Of a stretch of DNA of 22,837 bases, positions 11,004-19,043 are shown piece by piece. A program made the translations under genes and the position numbers. Origin of the DNA: Albugo candida (lineage: Eukaryota; Oomycota; Peronosporomycetes; Albuginales); the NCBI GenBank assembly GCA_040437565.1, contig JBDOQK010000101.1, positions 1-22,837 on the forward strand. Reading direction: 5' to 3'. Position 1 is the stretch's first letter, and each line of letters opens with the position of its first letter. The notes beneath the pieces are model-generated. The model was not told the DNA's origin. It was given only the letters and a program-made list of their open reading frames with translations, and did not search any database.

Positions 11004-11010
11004 TTTTTAA
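11004..11010 (+). repeat. Right copy of 7-bp direct repeat TTTTTAA at insertion edge
   Basis: Partner of the repeat at 5178-5184. Immediately after it the sequence again matches lineage Y (SSFGLPAVDFLGH), and immediately before it lineage X (GAIVT). Confidence 0.5.
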
Positions 11011-11454
11011 AAGTCCTCGTTCGGTCTACCTGCAGTTGACTTTCTCGGTCACACTGGATCTGGTCAAGAGCTATCGGCTGACAAGAAGAAGACCGTTGCG
11101 ATTGAGCAAGTAGCTGCGCTACGTTCAAAGAAGGAATTACTTAGCTTTCTTGGCTTAGCAGGATACTATCGAAGTAGTATATGTGCTTTTGCAGCGCATG
11201 CATTCCTCTCAGTCGGCTCACGATAAGGTTAGTTCATGGCAATGGGGTCCTGACTAGAAGAAAGCGTCTCTCTGAATAAAGTAGGCCCTTCAACAGGCGC
11301 CTGTATATGGTGACGCCGATCATCCAGTGCGTTCTATTCAAAAAAAACTGTGTCAGCATGAAATCCATTAGCCCTCACATGAAAAGAGATTATTGGTTTC
11401 GAAGATAGCACTAGAAGACTGGCGGCACTGTCTTCACTGTCGGCCATTTGATAC

Positions 11455-11460
11455 ATATAT
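11455..11460 (+). repeat. MULE-1 flank ATATAT (left copy of apparent 6-bp target duplication)
   Basis: ATATAT abuts the left end AGGG, and the same six bases abut the right end CCCT at 13459-13464. Because ATATAT is palindromic it could also be an extension of the inverted repeat. MULEs usually make 8-11 bp duplications, so six is short for the family. Confidence 0.55.
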
Positions 11461-11564
11461 AGGGAATTGTTATATTCACTCCCTTTTTTAAGTTAGGTGG
11501 TACACATAATTATACTACGTATACTTTTTTATTTGTATTTAGGGAATTGTTATATTCACTCCCT
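11461..11564 (+). repeat. MULE-1 left terminal inverted repeat
   Basis: Begins AGGGAATTGTTATATTCAC. After 80 bases the same word recurs (11541-11564), so the TIR holds an internal direct repeat. The section GGTGGTACACATAATTATAC matches the reverse complement of the right TIR. Left and right TIRs differ by indels of 10-20 bases. Confidence 0.9.
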
Positions 11565-11742
11565 TTTCACTCCGATTTGTCTTCGACATCAAGATTGGAG
11601 GGTTTGCTTTCGCCGAACGACAACGGTATGTAAAGAGATGCTGCCATTCAAGCAATAATAGAACATTGACATGCATCAAATGTCACACTCTTCTGCTTAG
11701 CTGACGCGATCAACAGTACAGGAATGCTTCCTCCCCAAGGCC

Positions 11743-12145
11743 GAATATGGTAGCCGTGAAAAATTGCTTTCCGCAGTACAGAAATTGGCTCTTGGACAGG
11801 AATACGCAGTGATTATCAAACGTTCAGTTACAGACAGGTGGCGCACACCTGTCTCAACTATCAGAAAGGAAGCGACAGACAACATCTCGGCGCATTGAAT
11901 GCCCCTTTCTCCTCTCTGCGAATTATTTGGGGAAAAAAAGGAAATGGAAGTTAAGGACGATACACACCGAGCACAATCACGGATGTTCTCTTCATCCCTC
12001 CTGGTATTCAACCCATAGAAAGCTCACCGAAGAACAGGCAGAACAACTGGAGAAAATGACGAATGCAGGTGTCAAACCGGCTGCAATTTTGCCAACGCTA
12101 AGGATGACGGAAAATAACACCTTCGCAAACCTACGCACTGTTAAT
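11743..12145 (+). pseudogene. MULE-1 transposase, N-terminal FAR1-like DNA-binding part
   Basis: In one frame the sequence reads EYGSREKLLSAVQKLALGQE, the conserved start of FAR1-type regions. In the next frame it reads ECPFLLSANYLGKKRKWKLR, then TEHNHGCSLHPS, giving the Cys and His-x-His ligands of the WRKY-GCM1-like zinc fold. A helical STHRKLTEEQAEQLEKM and GVKPAAILPTLR follow. FAR1-type regions bind the TIRs in related transposases. A frameshift near 11870 separates the two parts. At about 12140 the reading jumps from FANLRTVN straight to VTDRELAFIAAIAQVF, skipping the central catalytic domain. Confidence 0.82.
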
Positions 12146-13319
12146 CGTCACGGACCGGGAACTGGCCTTTATAGCAGCCATCGCACAAGTTTTCCGATCG
12201 TCCGCTTATCTGCTCTCGCATTTGGCACATCAATAAATATATCGTTGCAAATTGCAAGAAGCAGTATACAGCCCAAAGACTAGTCGACGAGTTTCTGCAA
12301 ATGTGAAATGTCCTGGTGTCTTCTTGGACGGTGGAAGAATACGGTGAGCAGCTTGTGAAGCTCTCACAAAGTCTCTCAGAGAAGTCAGAGGTTCTCGAGT
12401 ACGTGACGAAGACTTGGCTCGTCTACAAGGAGCGATTTGTTAACGCTTGGACTTTACGGCATCCACATTTTGGACATAAGTCGATCCCCGCTGGCAGAGG
12501 GGGCCGTGCATACCTAAAGAAGTTCCTACAAGTCTTGCCCGGAGACTTATTATCGGTGTACAACAAACTGGCAATTACGCTCAATCACCAGCTCAAAGCA
12601 GAAGAAAGTCGTAGAAGCGAGGAGAAGATGCATCGTTTACTGGACTTTCCAGAAATATTTGCATCGGTATCCGGAAAAGTTTCTTTGCTCGCATCGAAAA
12701 ATGTCTTGTACAACATAGAAAAATCGAGCAAGAACTTCGTCCGTGCACCGGATACTATTCATCGGCAATGGGGATTCCTTACGCACATGAGATCGCAGCC
12801 ATCGATAAGAATCGACAGACATTACACGTTTTCAACTTCCACGCGCAATGGCACCTGGAATGGAATTCGAGAGATGTAAGAGCCTTGAATCTCTTAGAAT
12901 TCAATCCCTCTGGTTCACAAACTTCTTATGAACAAATCAATCAGGCAGAGGGGAAGATTTTTGTAGAACAATTGGAATTGATTAGGGCGCGCATCAACAT
13001 CCTCCTGGCAACCGAATAAGAGAAGGCGATTTCGACAAAGTTTCTGGATGGCCAGAGCATTGTTGTCCAGTTCAAAGCGCCGTTTTTGAACCCACAACCC
13101 CGCGGAAGACCAGTCCGCGCAAAAAATCTTTCAAAGAACAGTACAAAGCGAGACGCATCCCAATTCGAACTCGAGGAAGGTCACTTAGGGAAACGGAGAT
13201 GCGGGGAATGTAGAATAATGGACCACAACAGACGTAGTTGGCCTTCGTCGATCGTTCCGCTGAGTAGAACCAAGAAACGGTATACCATAATTGAATGCAT
13301 GTTAATGTGTGTCACGTGA
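12145..13319 (+). pseudogene. MULE-1 transposase, C-terminal part with SWIM-like motif and zinc knuckle
   Basis: VTDRELAFIAAIAQVF carries the late catalytic block around the second Asp. YIVANCKKQY, TWLVYKERFVNAWT, AYLKKFLQVLPGDLLSVYNK and MGIPYAHEI follow in MULE order. MGIPYAHEI is the SWIM-like site, with Tyr where Cys is usual. The tail PQPRGRPVRAKNLSKNSTKR leads to RRCGECRIMDHNRRSW, a C-x2-C-x4-H knuckle whose last Cys is Trp. Breaks: a stop shortly before 12247, a stop before the long open piece at 12316, a frameshift near 12765 and a TAA at 13017-13019; the frame continues unchanged from 13020 to 13319. Clearly a relic. Confidence 0.85.
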
Positions 13320-13324
13320 CGTGA

Positions 13325-13458
13325 GCAGTGAAAATAACAAGTCCCTATATATAACTAAAAAGTATACATATTATATACACAAAGTATAATTATGTGTGTC
13401 ACCTTACTTGAAAACGGAGTGAATTTAACCAAAAAGGGAGTGAATATAACAATTCCCT
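13325..13458 (-). repeat. MULE-1 right terminal inverted repeat
   Basis: Reverse complement begins AGGGAATTGTTATATTCAC, continues with a diverged second motif (AAATTCACTCCG), then ACACATAATTATAC, and ends in an inner copy AGGGACTTGTTATTTTCAC (13328-13346). It is longer than the left TIR by about 30 bases. The outer 20-odd bases are identical to the left end. Confidence 0.9.
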
Positions 13459-13464
13459 ATATAT
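13459..13464 (+). repeat. MULE-1 flank ATATAT (right copy)
   Basis: Partner of 11455-11460, directly after the right end CCCT. Beyond it the Ty3-Y RNase H sequence resumes. Confidence 0.55.
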
Positions 13465-14226
13465 TGACAATTCTGCGTACCGTCGGATGCTGGATCACCC
13501 AATGCTCACGCCGAAAATGGTTCGGTTACTGACTTTTTTTTTGCAGTTTGATTTTGTTCTCCATCACGTCAAGGGAGTACACAACGTTGTTGTGGATGCA
13601 TTGTCCCGTCCCCAGTGACGTTCCACGCAGCTTTTCGCAGCCTTCGGCTCTATCGTGTGGACACATATGTTTTTAGAGCGGTACAGCTGCTCATCATCAT
13701 TTTTCGGGTCGCATCCACCTACCGACGCGTCGCCAATGCCGCGGTGAACATCATTCTCGGTGATGTGGACCTTCTGGGGGGGGGCTCATGAGATCGGAGT
13801 CCCTCGAGTACACTGGACGAGCACGGACACGCTGGATCAGGTTCAGAGCATCGATTTTACTATCGTGAGTACGCATTTGCACACGTCAATCAAACAATTG
13901 TTCCAAGAGACGTATGAGACAGAATCGGATTTCAGCATTGTCCGGAATTGCTCTACAAGACACGATAAAGACAAATTTTTGAAGTTGAAAGGATTGGTGT
14001 ATTTGAAATCAGACCACAATGTCGAACACTTGTGTGTCCCAAACTTACAAAATTGGCACTAACATAATCAGTGAATCGCACGACGACCAACAGCAGCACA
14101 TCCGGGAATCTAGCGCAATAAATACAAGATAGCACAGTGGTGTTACTGACGAACATTACAGAATGATGTAAGATCTTATGTAGCGACATGTGAAACATGT
14201 ATGGGATGGTAATCCAGCAACCTCAA

Positions 14227-14411
14227 AAAGCTCATGCCCATTTAGTTCCAAAAAATGTTGGGAAGTAGTATCTATGGACTTTGCGGTAGGTCTATCAGTT
14301 TCGAAAGGATATGACTCAATTATGTCGTTTGTGAGGGATATACCAACAAATACGAGGGAAGCTGCCGCAGAAGTGACTCAGATATTTTTTGATGCAGTCA
14401 TATGCCATGAC
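14227..14411 (+). repeat. 185-bp duplicate, first copy (left flank of gap 1)
   Basis: Identical to 14512-14696, base for base as far as can be read. The two copies face each other across exactly 100 N. Best explained as the same contig end placed twice. Confidence 0.95.
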
Positions 14412-14511
14412 NNNNNNNNNNNNNNNNNNNNNNNNNNNNNNNNNNNNNNNNNNNNNNNNNNNNNNNNNNNNNNNNNNNNNNNNNNNNNNNNNNNNNNNNN
14501 NNNNNNNNNNN
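14412..14511. other. Assembly gap 1 (100 N)
   Basis: Exactly 100 N, a conventional gap of unknown size. Both flanks repeat the same 185 bases, so the true sequence may have no gap or may be a collapsed overlap. Confidence 0.98.
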
Positions 14512-14696
14512 AAAGCTCATGCCCATTTAGTTCCAAAAAATGTTGGGAAGTAGTATCTATGGACTTTGCGGTAGGTCTATCAGTTTCGAAAGGATATGAC
14601 TCAATTATGTCGTTTGTGAGGGATATACCAACAAATACGAGGGAAGCTGCCGCAGAAGTGACTCAGATATTTTTTGATGCAGTCATATGCCATGAC
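14512..14696 (+). repeat. 185-bp duplicate, second copy (right flank of gap 1)
   Basis: Partner of 14227-14411. After it the integrase sequence of Ty3-Y continues normally. Confidence 0.95.
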
Positions 14697-15635
14697 GGAT
14701 TACCGCGAGTTATCGTAAGCATTATAGACCCGAGATTGACCACTTAATTTTGGAGGTCACTCATGCAACTGACGGGAGTGAAATTGAGCATGTTGACTGC
14801 ACATCAGGCTCAGCGCGATGGACAAACCGGGCGCCAGAACTTGGCGCTCGAAGATGCATCTAGGTGCATAGTTTCGAACCATGGATTGATTGGATTAATC
14901 ATATGAGTGCCATAGAGTGTGCACACGCAACACTTATTAGTACGCCGACAAAGCTGTCCCCGTTTCAAATTGTTACGGGTCACCAATTGTACGCGCTTTC
15001 TCAGAATGAGTATTTAATGTTAAAACGAATATTACAGTTGCATATTATGCTCAAAAGTTTGTGAACCATCGCAATAAGTTAGCTGAACTCATGCAGAAAA
15101 TCTTACTCGCCGCGCAGACACGGCAGAAGCAGTATTGGGACAGAAACTGTCGAGAAGCCGACTTTAATGAGAGAGATTTAGTCCTTCTGGATACAAAAAA
15201 TCCAACCGTAAGATTCTCCATGGCCGATGGAGCCGAAACAACGTCTAAACTGGCTTCAAGTCGAAGAGAGTCATTCCCCATCATCAGGATGCTTAATCAG
15301 AAGGTTGCGAAGCTCCAGTTACCTTCAAAACTATCTCGCTTGCATCCAACTTCTAATGTTGCGTTTTTGACACAGTACGCGCCGAGACCAAGCAACTTCC
15401 GAACGAGGCTGATATCAAAGTCAGCGCCTGTCGTTGTGGACGATAAAGGTCTGGAGTTCCTCATTGCGGACAAACTGTTGAAAGTTCGGAACCTCAAATG
15501 TCTTTGTCAATGGCTTGTTGGATGGCACGGTTATCAAGAGTATGACGCACTTGCGAATGTGAGAAAGACATCTTGCACGTTTCGCATTGGTCGACCTACT
15601 GACACAATTCAACGACCACCAACACGGATTCAAGT

Positions 15636-15648
15636 CCGGGGGGGGGGG
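15636..15648 (+). promoter_or_regulatory. G-rich tract, probable polypurine tract of Ty3-Y
   Basis: CC followed by eleven G at the end of the pol region. In Ty3 elements plus-strand DNA synthesis starts at a purine tract just 5' of the 3' LTR. The position suits that role. Elsewhere in the window G-runs reach at most eight, near 13777. Confidence 0.6.
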
Positions 15649-16160
15649 TCATAACAAACATGTTAAGAACATGTTTCTGACCGATTGATGTACACGTCAT
15701 TATCCGAAGTGCATATTCTACAGCTTGCGTAAGTACACGTGTTCTACGATGTCATATGACTGTTTTGCAGGAGCAATCGTGCCAGGGGAAAGGCTCAGAG
15801 GTAGGGTAGCAAACTAAGAACCTTTCCAAGTGATTTAAACACTTATTTTTTTCAAGAACGCCACGACAGGTTAGGTTGAACGCCCGTTCAAGTCAGAATA
15901 TTTTGCGACACAGCGTGCGCTCAAAAGAGAAGTCTGCCAGCGTGTGAGCAGTTATTGTGAATGTAAAGTTTCGATGTAAGCGATATTTGCTTCTACGAAC
16001 GTTAAAGGAACGCCATATCACTAAAATAAGAGAAGAAAGGCAGCTACAATGTTCATACAAAAATCATTGCAGCATGGTGGCCAGCACCTTTCAAGCTTTC
16101 ACCTATACACTGAAAAAATTTGAGACAATGCTGAACTATTGTATACTCCAAATCAGGCTG
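15649..16160. other. Region after Ty3-Y; possible 3' LTR remnant, no gene recognised
   Basis: A 3' LTR should begin here, perhaps at TCATAACA (15649) or TGTTAAGAAC (15661). No match to the stretch before Y gag (2806-3050) could be seen, so an LTR pair is not supported. A plus-strand frame at 15957-16286 is open for 109 codons, but its composition is not gene-like and no family is recognised. Confidence 0.35.
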
Positions 16161-16175
16161 AATCCTCTCATGTAT

Positions 16176-16547
16176 TTAAATATAGTCAATAACTTGACAC
16201 AACTGTCTGGGATCTATCAATGTAGTCCCGTAATGGCGGTAGACCTTGCTCCACCCGCACGAAATCTTTCGACCGCCAAACATTGATCTTGAAAGTAACT
16301 TATATTGAATAAAATATTTGTGTTAGTGACATGATCTACAATAGTATGGTTTCAATAAGTGGTGATTCTTACTTACACAAAGTCAAAGCTGATCGAAACT
16401 GTCATCTTCTCCCAATAAATAAATGTTGCCTCCACATGTGAGCAGTACGTGTGATCATTAACGCAAGGAACCTCTGATATCATTGTATGATCAAAAGAAT
16501 CAATAGCCATGTTTGTCGGTGCTGAGGAAATTCCTCCAGTCCAATGG
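16176..16547 (-). CDS. Candidate host gene fragment, two spliced exons, unrecognised product
   Basis: Minus strand. The upstream segment (16547 down to 16377) reads HWTGGISSAPTNMAIDSF, then EVPCVNDHTYCSHVEATF and YWEKMTVSISFDF. It ends at a GTAAGT donor (16371-16376). An intron of 89 bases (16288-16376) with a pyrimidine-rich CTTTCAAG acceptor joins in phase to SMFGGRKISCGWSKVYRHYG and LIDPRQLCQVIDYI, then TAA at 16176-16178. Oomycete introns are often of this size. Upstream the same frame stays open to about 16828, apart from one TGA near 16574, and includes a hydrophobic LHLYKLFLVLPTLL that could be a signal peptide. A CTTTCAG acceptor at 16548 is an alternative exon edge. No family recognised; may be a pseudogene or chance. 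Confidence 0.28.
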
Positions 16548-16828
16548 CTGAAAGAGTTATGAAAATTGTATCACGTATGTAGGCATAACTCATCGCACAA
16601 ATTGCCCAGCTGACCGTTGCTATATTTATCCCACGGTTTCACTTCATTTCCCAATGTTACTCTTGGAAAGCATTTTTGATGGGCCCGTTTATATACCCGT
16701 GACCTGAAACGAAACCTGCTAATCAGATTACGATCCAGGAGCGTCGGTAATACAAGGAAGAGCTTATAGAGATGTAGTTGATCATGTCCGTGTGAGCTGA
16801 TGATCATTTCGAAGCGGCGGTCGTACAA

Positions 16829-17479
16829 GCGTTAAAATACTGTCATAAATTATCTGATAGGAAACGACTATCCTCGTCCTGTCCATGAGATTCAAGTCCG
16901 TAAACTGAGACATGAATGTGGAATGTCGCATGATTGCCGGGTTCATTCACTAGTGTGAGATCTGCGATGCAAGAATTCACTCGAACGTCCCAGGTCTTGA
17001 CCCATAGCATCACGATAATTCTTCAGTATCAATTGACCAGTATCAATGAGTTATGTCATCGTACCTTCCCTTGTGATGAAGTACTGGTCTCAGAAAAGAT
17101 GAATAGATCGGAATAATTCATCAATGAACTTTAATCCGTTAATCAATCAGTACAAGCTACTTTTGGAAACAAAATCGAATGGATAAGTGTACCGAGTGAT
17201 GTTGTCAGATCGCATATCGCATTCATGAATCGTATTTCTTGCTCGTTCCACACAAAAAATGGCCGCATCTATCACCGAAGAGTTTAAATGGAACTATCTT
17301 AAGATACTATCATAAAAAGCTTACCAGTAGACTTCAAAAAAACGCATTGCACACGACCTTCTGTATTGTATCTACTTAGCTCATTTTCCTGTTGAACATA
17401 CTTTTATGATGCAGCAAGAGCTCAAACCTAACTTTACCAAAGAAGCTATAATATTAGAAGAAAGGGCACCATCTATAAA
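16829..17479. other. No gene recognised
   Basis: AT-rich, with short open stretches on the minus strand only (17020 down to 16843, 59 codons, starting MLWVKTWDVRVNS; 17293 down to 17147, 49 codons). They could be upstream exons of the candidate gene ending at 16176 but are no longer than chance allows. No element ends seen. Confidence 0.4.
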
Positions 17480-17545
17480 GAATTCCTAAACTCATCCCAT
17501 GCATTTTTAGCCAATCATATTTCATTATGTCAGTTAGTCATTTTT
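17480..17545 (+). repeat. MULE-2 left terminal inverted repeat
   Basis: GAATTCCTAAACTCATCCC, then ATGCATTTTTAGCCAATCAT, ATTTCATTATG and TAGTCATTTTTGA. Matches the reverse complement of 18604-18673 with a few substitutions and short indels. The outermost TAGG present on the right is not seen on the left. Confidence 0.85.
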
Positions 17546-17634
17546 GATATTCTTAGCCAATCGCTCTTGTTCCTTTTAACCAATTACGAACAGCGACGTC
17601 GAAATCGATCGTCAATCATCTACCTTCCCGCAAG

Positions 17635-17993
17635 ATGTCTATCACTAGCCTCCTCGACTTGATGTGGATCTCTCTAGAGGACGCTGAACAAGCAATTGGA
17701 GCTGCGGCACTCTCTGACGGCTTTCCAGTGAAAGTTGACGGATCCAGAAAAGTCGGAAACCGTCCTGAGAACGAAGTGTGAGTGAAATAATTTGAAGTGC
17801 GAGCATGCTGGTAGTCATCACGATCCAGATCACCCCGAAAACGCAAGGTAACGAATCCATAAATGCTTTAACTTTCCAAGTCACCTTAAAGCGCAGGGGG
17901 CCAGGAGCTTGGCAGTTGGAGATAGATAATAGTACTCACAACCATGACCTTATGCACCTCAGTGCATATTCCACTTTTAAATTTGCTCTCTAG
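17635..17993 (+). pseudogene. MULE-2 FAR1-like DNA-binding region
   Basis: From an ATG at 17635 the frame reads LEDAEQAIGAAALSDGFPVK and VDGSRKVGNRPENEV, the start of a FAR1-type region, to a TGA at 17779-17781. A second frame covers KCEHAGSHHDPDHPENAR. A third reads TFQVTLKRRGPGAWQLEID and STHNHDLMHLSAY, where HNHD matches the His ligands of the zinc fold, and stops near 17993. The first and third pieces match FAR1 blocks in the right order with frameshifts between, so it is a relic unless a short intron is removed around 17780-17800. Confidence 0.65.
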
Positions 17994-18212
17994 TGCACAA
18001 GTGATATTCACACTGCACCACACGAAGAGTAACTTAAACGCAACATTCATACTACCTCCAGCCTTCTTCGCTCTTTCAACGAACTCCCAGCCACTCAACC
18101 AAGCACTAAGCCCGGTTCATACCAGTCCTCAAACCTTCTCCAGCGTTCTCAGCCACTCGACTTGCTTTCCAGTCCGGTTTCGAACCTACTACAGCGTTCT
18201 ACATCTCGCGAA

Positions 18213-18305
18213 GTCCGCTACAACTTTTGCGAATCTTCGTACAGTCTGCTGCAACTTTTGCCAATCTCTGCGAAGTCCGCTACAACACTTTTCCAGTCTT
18301 CGCAA
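18213..18305 (+). repeat. 31-bp minisatellite, three tandem copies
   Basis: Units 18213-18243, 18244-18274 and 18275-18305 align without gaps at period 31 (each starts GTCYGCT and holds CAAC and CTTTT or similar). A looser repeat precedes them: CAGCGTTCT occurs near 18140 and near 18192, about 52 bases apart. As 31 is not a multiple of three, the array is unlikely to be constrained as coding sequence. Confidence 0.85.
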
Positions 18306-18367
18306 AACCGATCTTACCAATCTTATTGGTGGAACTCAGCTTCGCTTTCTTTCATTGGCGGAACCCT

Positions 18368-18467
18368 NNNNNNNNNNNNNNNNNNNNNNNNNNNNNNNNN
18401 NNNNNNNNNNNNNNNNNNNNNNNNNNNNNNNNNNNNNNNNNNNNNNNNNNNNNNNNNNNNNNNNNNN
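18368..18467. other. Assembly gap 2 (100 N)
   Basis: Exactly 100 N inside MULE-2, just after the minisatellite. Unlike the other two gaps the flanks share no visible duplicate. Repeats probably broke the assembly here; the real length is unknown. Confidence 0.98.
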
Positions 18468-18469
18468 TC

Positions 18470-18600
18470 CAGGCAGAAAATAAAACTCAGATTTCTACTC
18501 CACAAACCCGTCGCCTTCCCAAGTGCAGTATTTATCAAGCAACAGGACATAATGCCAGGAGTTGCAAATTGCGTCCTGCATCAAGTTCCCTTTTAATCAG
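18470..18600 (+). pseudogene. MULE-2 C-terminal zinc knuckle
   Basis: In the frame ending near 18608 the sequence reads TRRLPKCSIYQATGHNARSC. This resembles C-x2-C-x4-H-x4-C knuckles with Tyr at the second Cys. In MULE-1 the matching place near the right end reads RRCGECRIMDHNRRSW. A terminal knuckle with an HN-R core is thus shared by both elements. Confidence 0.6.
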
Positions 18601-18603
18601 TCA

Positions 18604-18673
18604 AAAATGACTAATTAAAATAATGAAATATGATTGGCTAAATTAATGCATGGGGTGAGTTTAGGAATTCCCT
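18604..18673 (-). repeat. MULE-2 right terminal inverted repeat
   Basis: Reverse complement reads AGGGAATTCCTAAACTCAC, CCCATGCATTAATTTAGCC, AATCATATTTCATTAT and TTAGTCATTTTTGA. A clear target duplication was not found; both flanks hold TATAAA-like words in opposite orientation. Confidence 0.85.
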
Positions 18674-19043
18674 ATTTATATTCTTCCTATTCACCATTCA
18701 ATCACCATGTGAAGGATAACTGTTCTAATTTGTCGTTACCGAGCCGCTAATCTCCATCGTATTTCGAATTAGTACGAGATTGCGCAAGCAAAGGCAGAAC
18801 AATGGACTCCCGTTCACCATTTCGTATATTCTGCAGGTCCTACACTCCGTGCCATAAAGATAGGGACACGTGTTTTTAATAGAAAAAGATGTGAAAAAGT
18901 GTAGATTGATTGCAATATACATCCATCAGATCGAAATAAGCCCGGGCGGTTTGGAATCTTTACTCAAAGTCAGAATTGGATTTTTCAATCCATAGTTATG
19001 AGCAAAAAAGTGAACGTCAAAATGATAAGGAACACTGCTATAT
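18674..19043. other. No gene recognised
   Basis: Spacer between MULE-2 and the second Tc1 element. No homology seen and the longest open frame (65 codons, minus strand) is chance-like. Confidence 0.5.

Larger units (their letters stand above)
11461..13458 (+). mobile_element. Mutator-like DNA transposon (MULE-1), internally deleted
   Basis: A 2.0-kb element with matching inverted ends (AGGGAATTGTTATATTCAC at the left, its reverse complement at the right). It is inserted in the RNase H part of Ty3-Y and flanked on both sides by ATATAT. Inside, on the plus strand, lies a MULE transposase with FAR1-type DNA-binding start, MULE C-terminal region, SWIM-like motif and terminal zinc knuckle. The catalytic middle is missing, so the copy is non-autonomous. 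It could have been moved by a complete relative because the ends are well preserved. Confidence 0.88.
11011..15648 (+). mobile_element. Ty3/Gypsy fossil, lineage Y, 3' half, interrupted by MULE-1
   Basis: Reverse transcriptase end and RNase H start at 11011-11454 (AVDFLGH, KKELLSFLGLAGYYR, then WRHCLHCRPF). MULE-1 follows at 11461-13458, then the RNase H end at 13465-13618 (MLDHPMLTPKMVRLL, VVVDALSRP). Integrase runs from about 13750: DVRSYVATCETC zinc-binding region near 14166, CWEVVSMDFAVGLSVSKGYD core near 14260, and NRNKLAEL-like tail near 15061. A chromodomain-like end (WLVGWHGYQEYD) lies near 15508. The element ends at a G-run. More than ten breaks; old. A 100-N gap with duplicated flanks lies inside the integrase. 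Confidence 0.85.
13750..15654 (+). pseudogene. Ty3-Y integrase and chromodomain remnant
   Basis: HHCC-type zinc-binding end YVATCETC (about 14178). The catalytic core reads CWEVVSMDFAVGL and AQRDGQTG-like near 14810. The SAIECAHATLISTPTKLSPFQ block (about 14905) is typical of chromovirus-type integrase in oomycetes. The DNA-binding tail reads RDLVLLDTKNPTVRFSM and FPIIRMLNQKVAKLQLP. A chromodomain-like segment WLVGWHGYQEY follows. The apparent duplication of 185 bases inside it is an assembly effect (see gap). Fossil. Confidence 0.85.
17480..18673 (+). mobile_element. Second Mutator-like element (MULE-2), non-autonomous, with assembly gap
   Basis: Bounded by inverted ends that share about 55-60 bases (AATTCCTAAACTCA, CCCATGCAT, TTAGCCAATCATATTTCATT, TAGTCATTTTTGA). 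Inside on the plus strand are a FAR1-like N-terminal piece, a low-complexity segment with a 31-bp minisatellite, a 100-N gap, and a zinc knuckle close to the right end. This is the MULE-1 order without the catalytic body, though the gap may hide part of it. The right end begins (reverse complement) AGGGAATTCCTAAACTCAC, related to the MULE-1 end. Confidence 0.75.

Noticed and set aside
14227-14696. True tandem duplication in the integrase
   Set aside because: Perfect identity, placement at exactly 100 N, and a similar case at gap 3 point to contig-end artefacts.
15636-15648. G-quadruplex or regulatory G-run
   Set aside because: A single G-run beside a retroelement end is explained by the polypurine tract.
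2806-16100. LTR pair for Ty3-Y (before 3053 and after 15648)
   Set aside because: No convincing shared stretch was seen by eye, so no pair is called and no age is derived.
15957-16286. 109-codon plus-strand open frame
   Set aside because: No recognisable family or signal; a few frames this long are expected by chance in a window of this size, and it overlaps the minus-strand spliced candidate.
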